Of a stretch of 64,000 bases of DNA, positions 63,955 through 64,000 are shown piece by piece. The stretch is from Robertmurraya siralis. Its GTDB lineage: Bacteria; Bacillota; Bacilli; Bacillales; Cytobacillaceae. Positions within the stretch are counted from its first letter, which is position 1. Every line of letters begins with the position of its first letter. The notes beneath the pieces were generated by a model. The model was not told where the DNA came from and ran no database searches. It saw only the letters and a list, made by a program, of their open reading frames with translations. The translations under genes and the position numbers were made by a program. Where the stretch lies: positions 59,080 through 123,079 of the forward strand of contig NZ_SWLZ01000012.1 in NCBI RefSeq assembly GCF_005502275.1. The letters are read 5' to 3'.

Positions 63955-64000
63955 GATTCATTTTTGTATAAAAATAAGGACCTCTTCTGATAAAATTAAG

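Overview
The window looks like a chromosome segment of a low-GC, spore-forming member of the Bacillaceae. Evidence: a CotD-type spore coat gene, a CwlJ-type germination hydrolase, a PbpC-type penicillin-binding protein, HelD, two preQ1-I riboswitches in front of queC and queF, a BlaR1/BlaI pair, AGGAGG-type ribosome binding sites with frequent GTG and TTG starts, and TTGACA/TATAAT promoters. I cannot name the species. I see no rRNA, tRNA or CRISPR array.

Layout. 1-6.7 kb: a sugar or polyol catabolic regulon (ABC importer, two Gfo/Idh/MocA dehydrogenases, two TIM-barrel isomerases, a LacI repressor) with three matching 14-bp operators, each just downstream of a -10 box. 6.8-13.9 kb: a small phospholipase-A2-like protein, an ABC exporter pair, a DUF4317 protein, a frameshifted small gene, helD and a nucleotidyltransferase. 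14-21.4 kb: a beta-lactam response locus in which a class A beta-lactamase and two class B PBPs form one operon facing blaR1-blaI across three BlaI-like dyads. 21.5-26.9 kb: an iron alcohol dehydrogenase, a histidine kinase and an NtrC-type sigma-54 activator, convergent with a zinc alcohol dehydrogenase that has a consensus sigma-54 promoter. 27-32 kb: an ECF S component, a P1 peptidase and the riboswitch-controlled queCDE operon. 32-36.7 kb: envelope and NERD proteins and an IS1182-family transposase remnant.

37-40.2 kb is the most interesting part: a DsrE-like gene, yedE and a yedF-like (TusA-family) gene whose CPxP cysteine codon is TGA, which makes it a candidate selenocysteine protein. 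Next to them are a TudS-related putative desulfidase and an ECF S component. 40.3-41.3 kb is a graveyard of truncated genes. 41.4-50.5 kb: an MFS exporter, two near-identical DoxX genes each with a Rex-box-like site, cwlJ, a PadR module with three 21-bp operators, mqo, and ahpC followed by a truncated ahpF.

51-64 kb: two tandem PlcR/NprR-like (XRE plus TPR) regulators, a large TPR protein, a secreted SleB-like hydrolase, a PucR-like regulator, cotD, queF with its own riboswitch, a second NERD protein followed by a 21-bp-period TTCCGGAA array, a carboxynorspermidine synthase/decarboxylase pair with a long structured leader, and a DUF3896-like small gene. Queuosine precursor synthesis is spread over two riboswitch-controlled loci (queCDE and queF), and several other modules carry visible operators, so much of the window's regulation can be read from the sequence.
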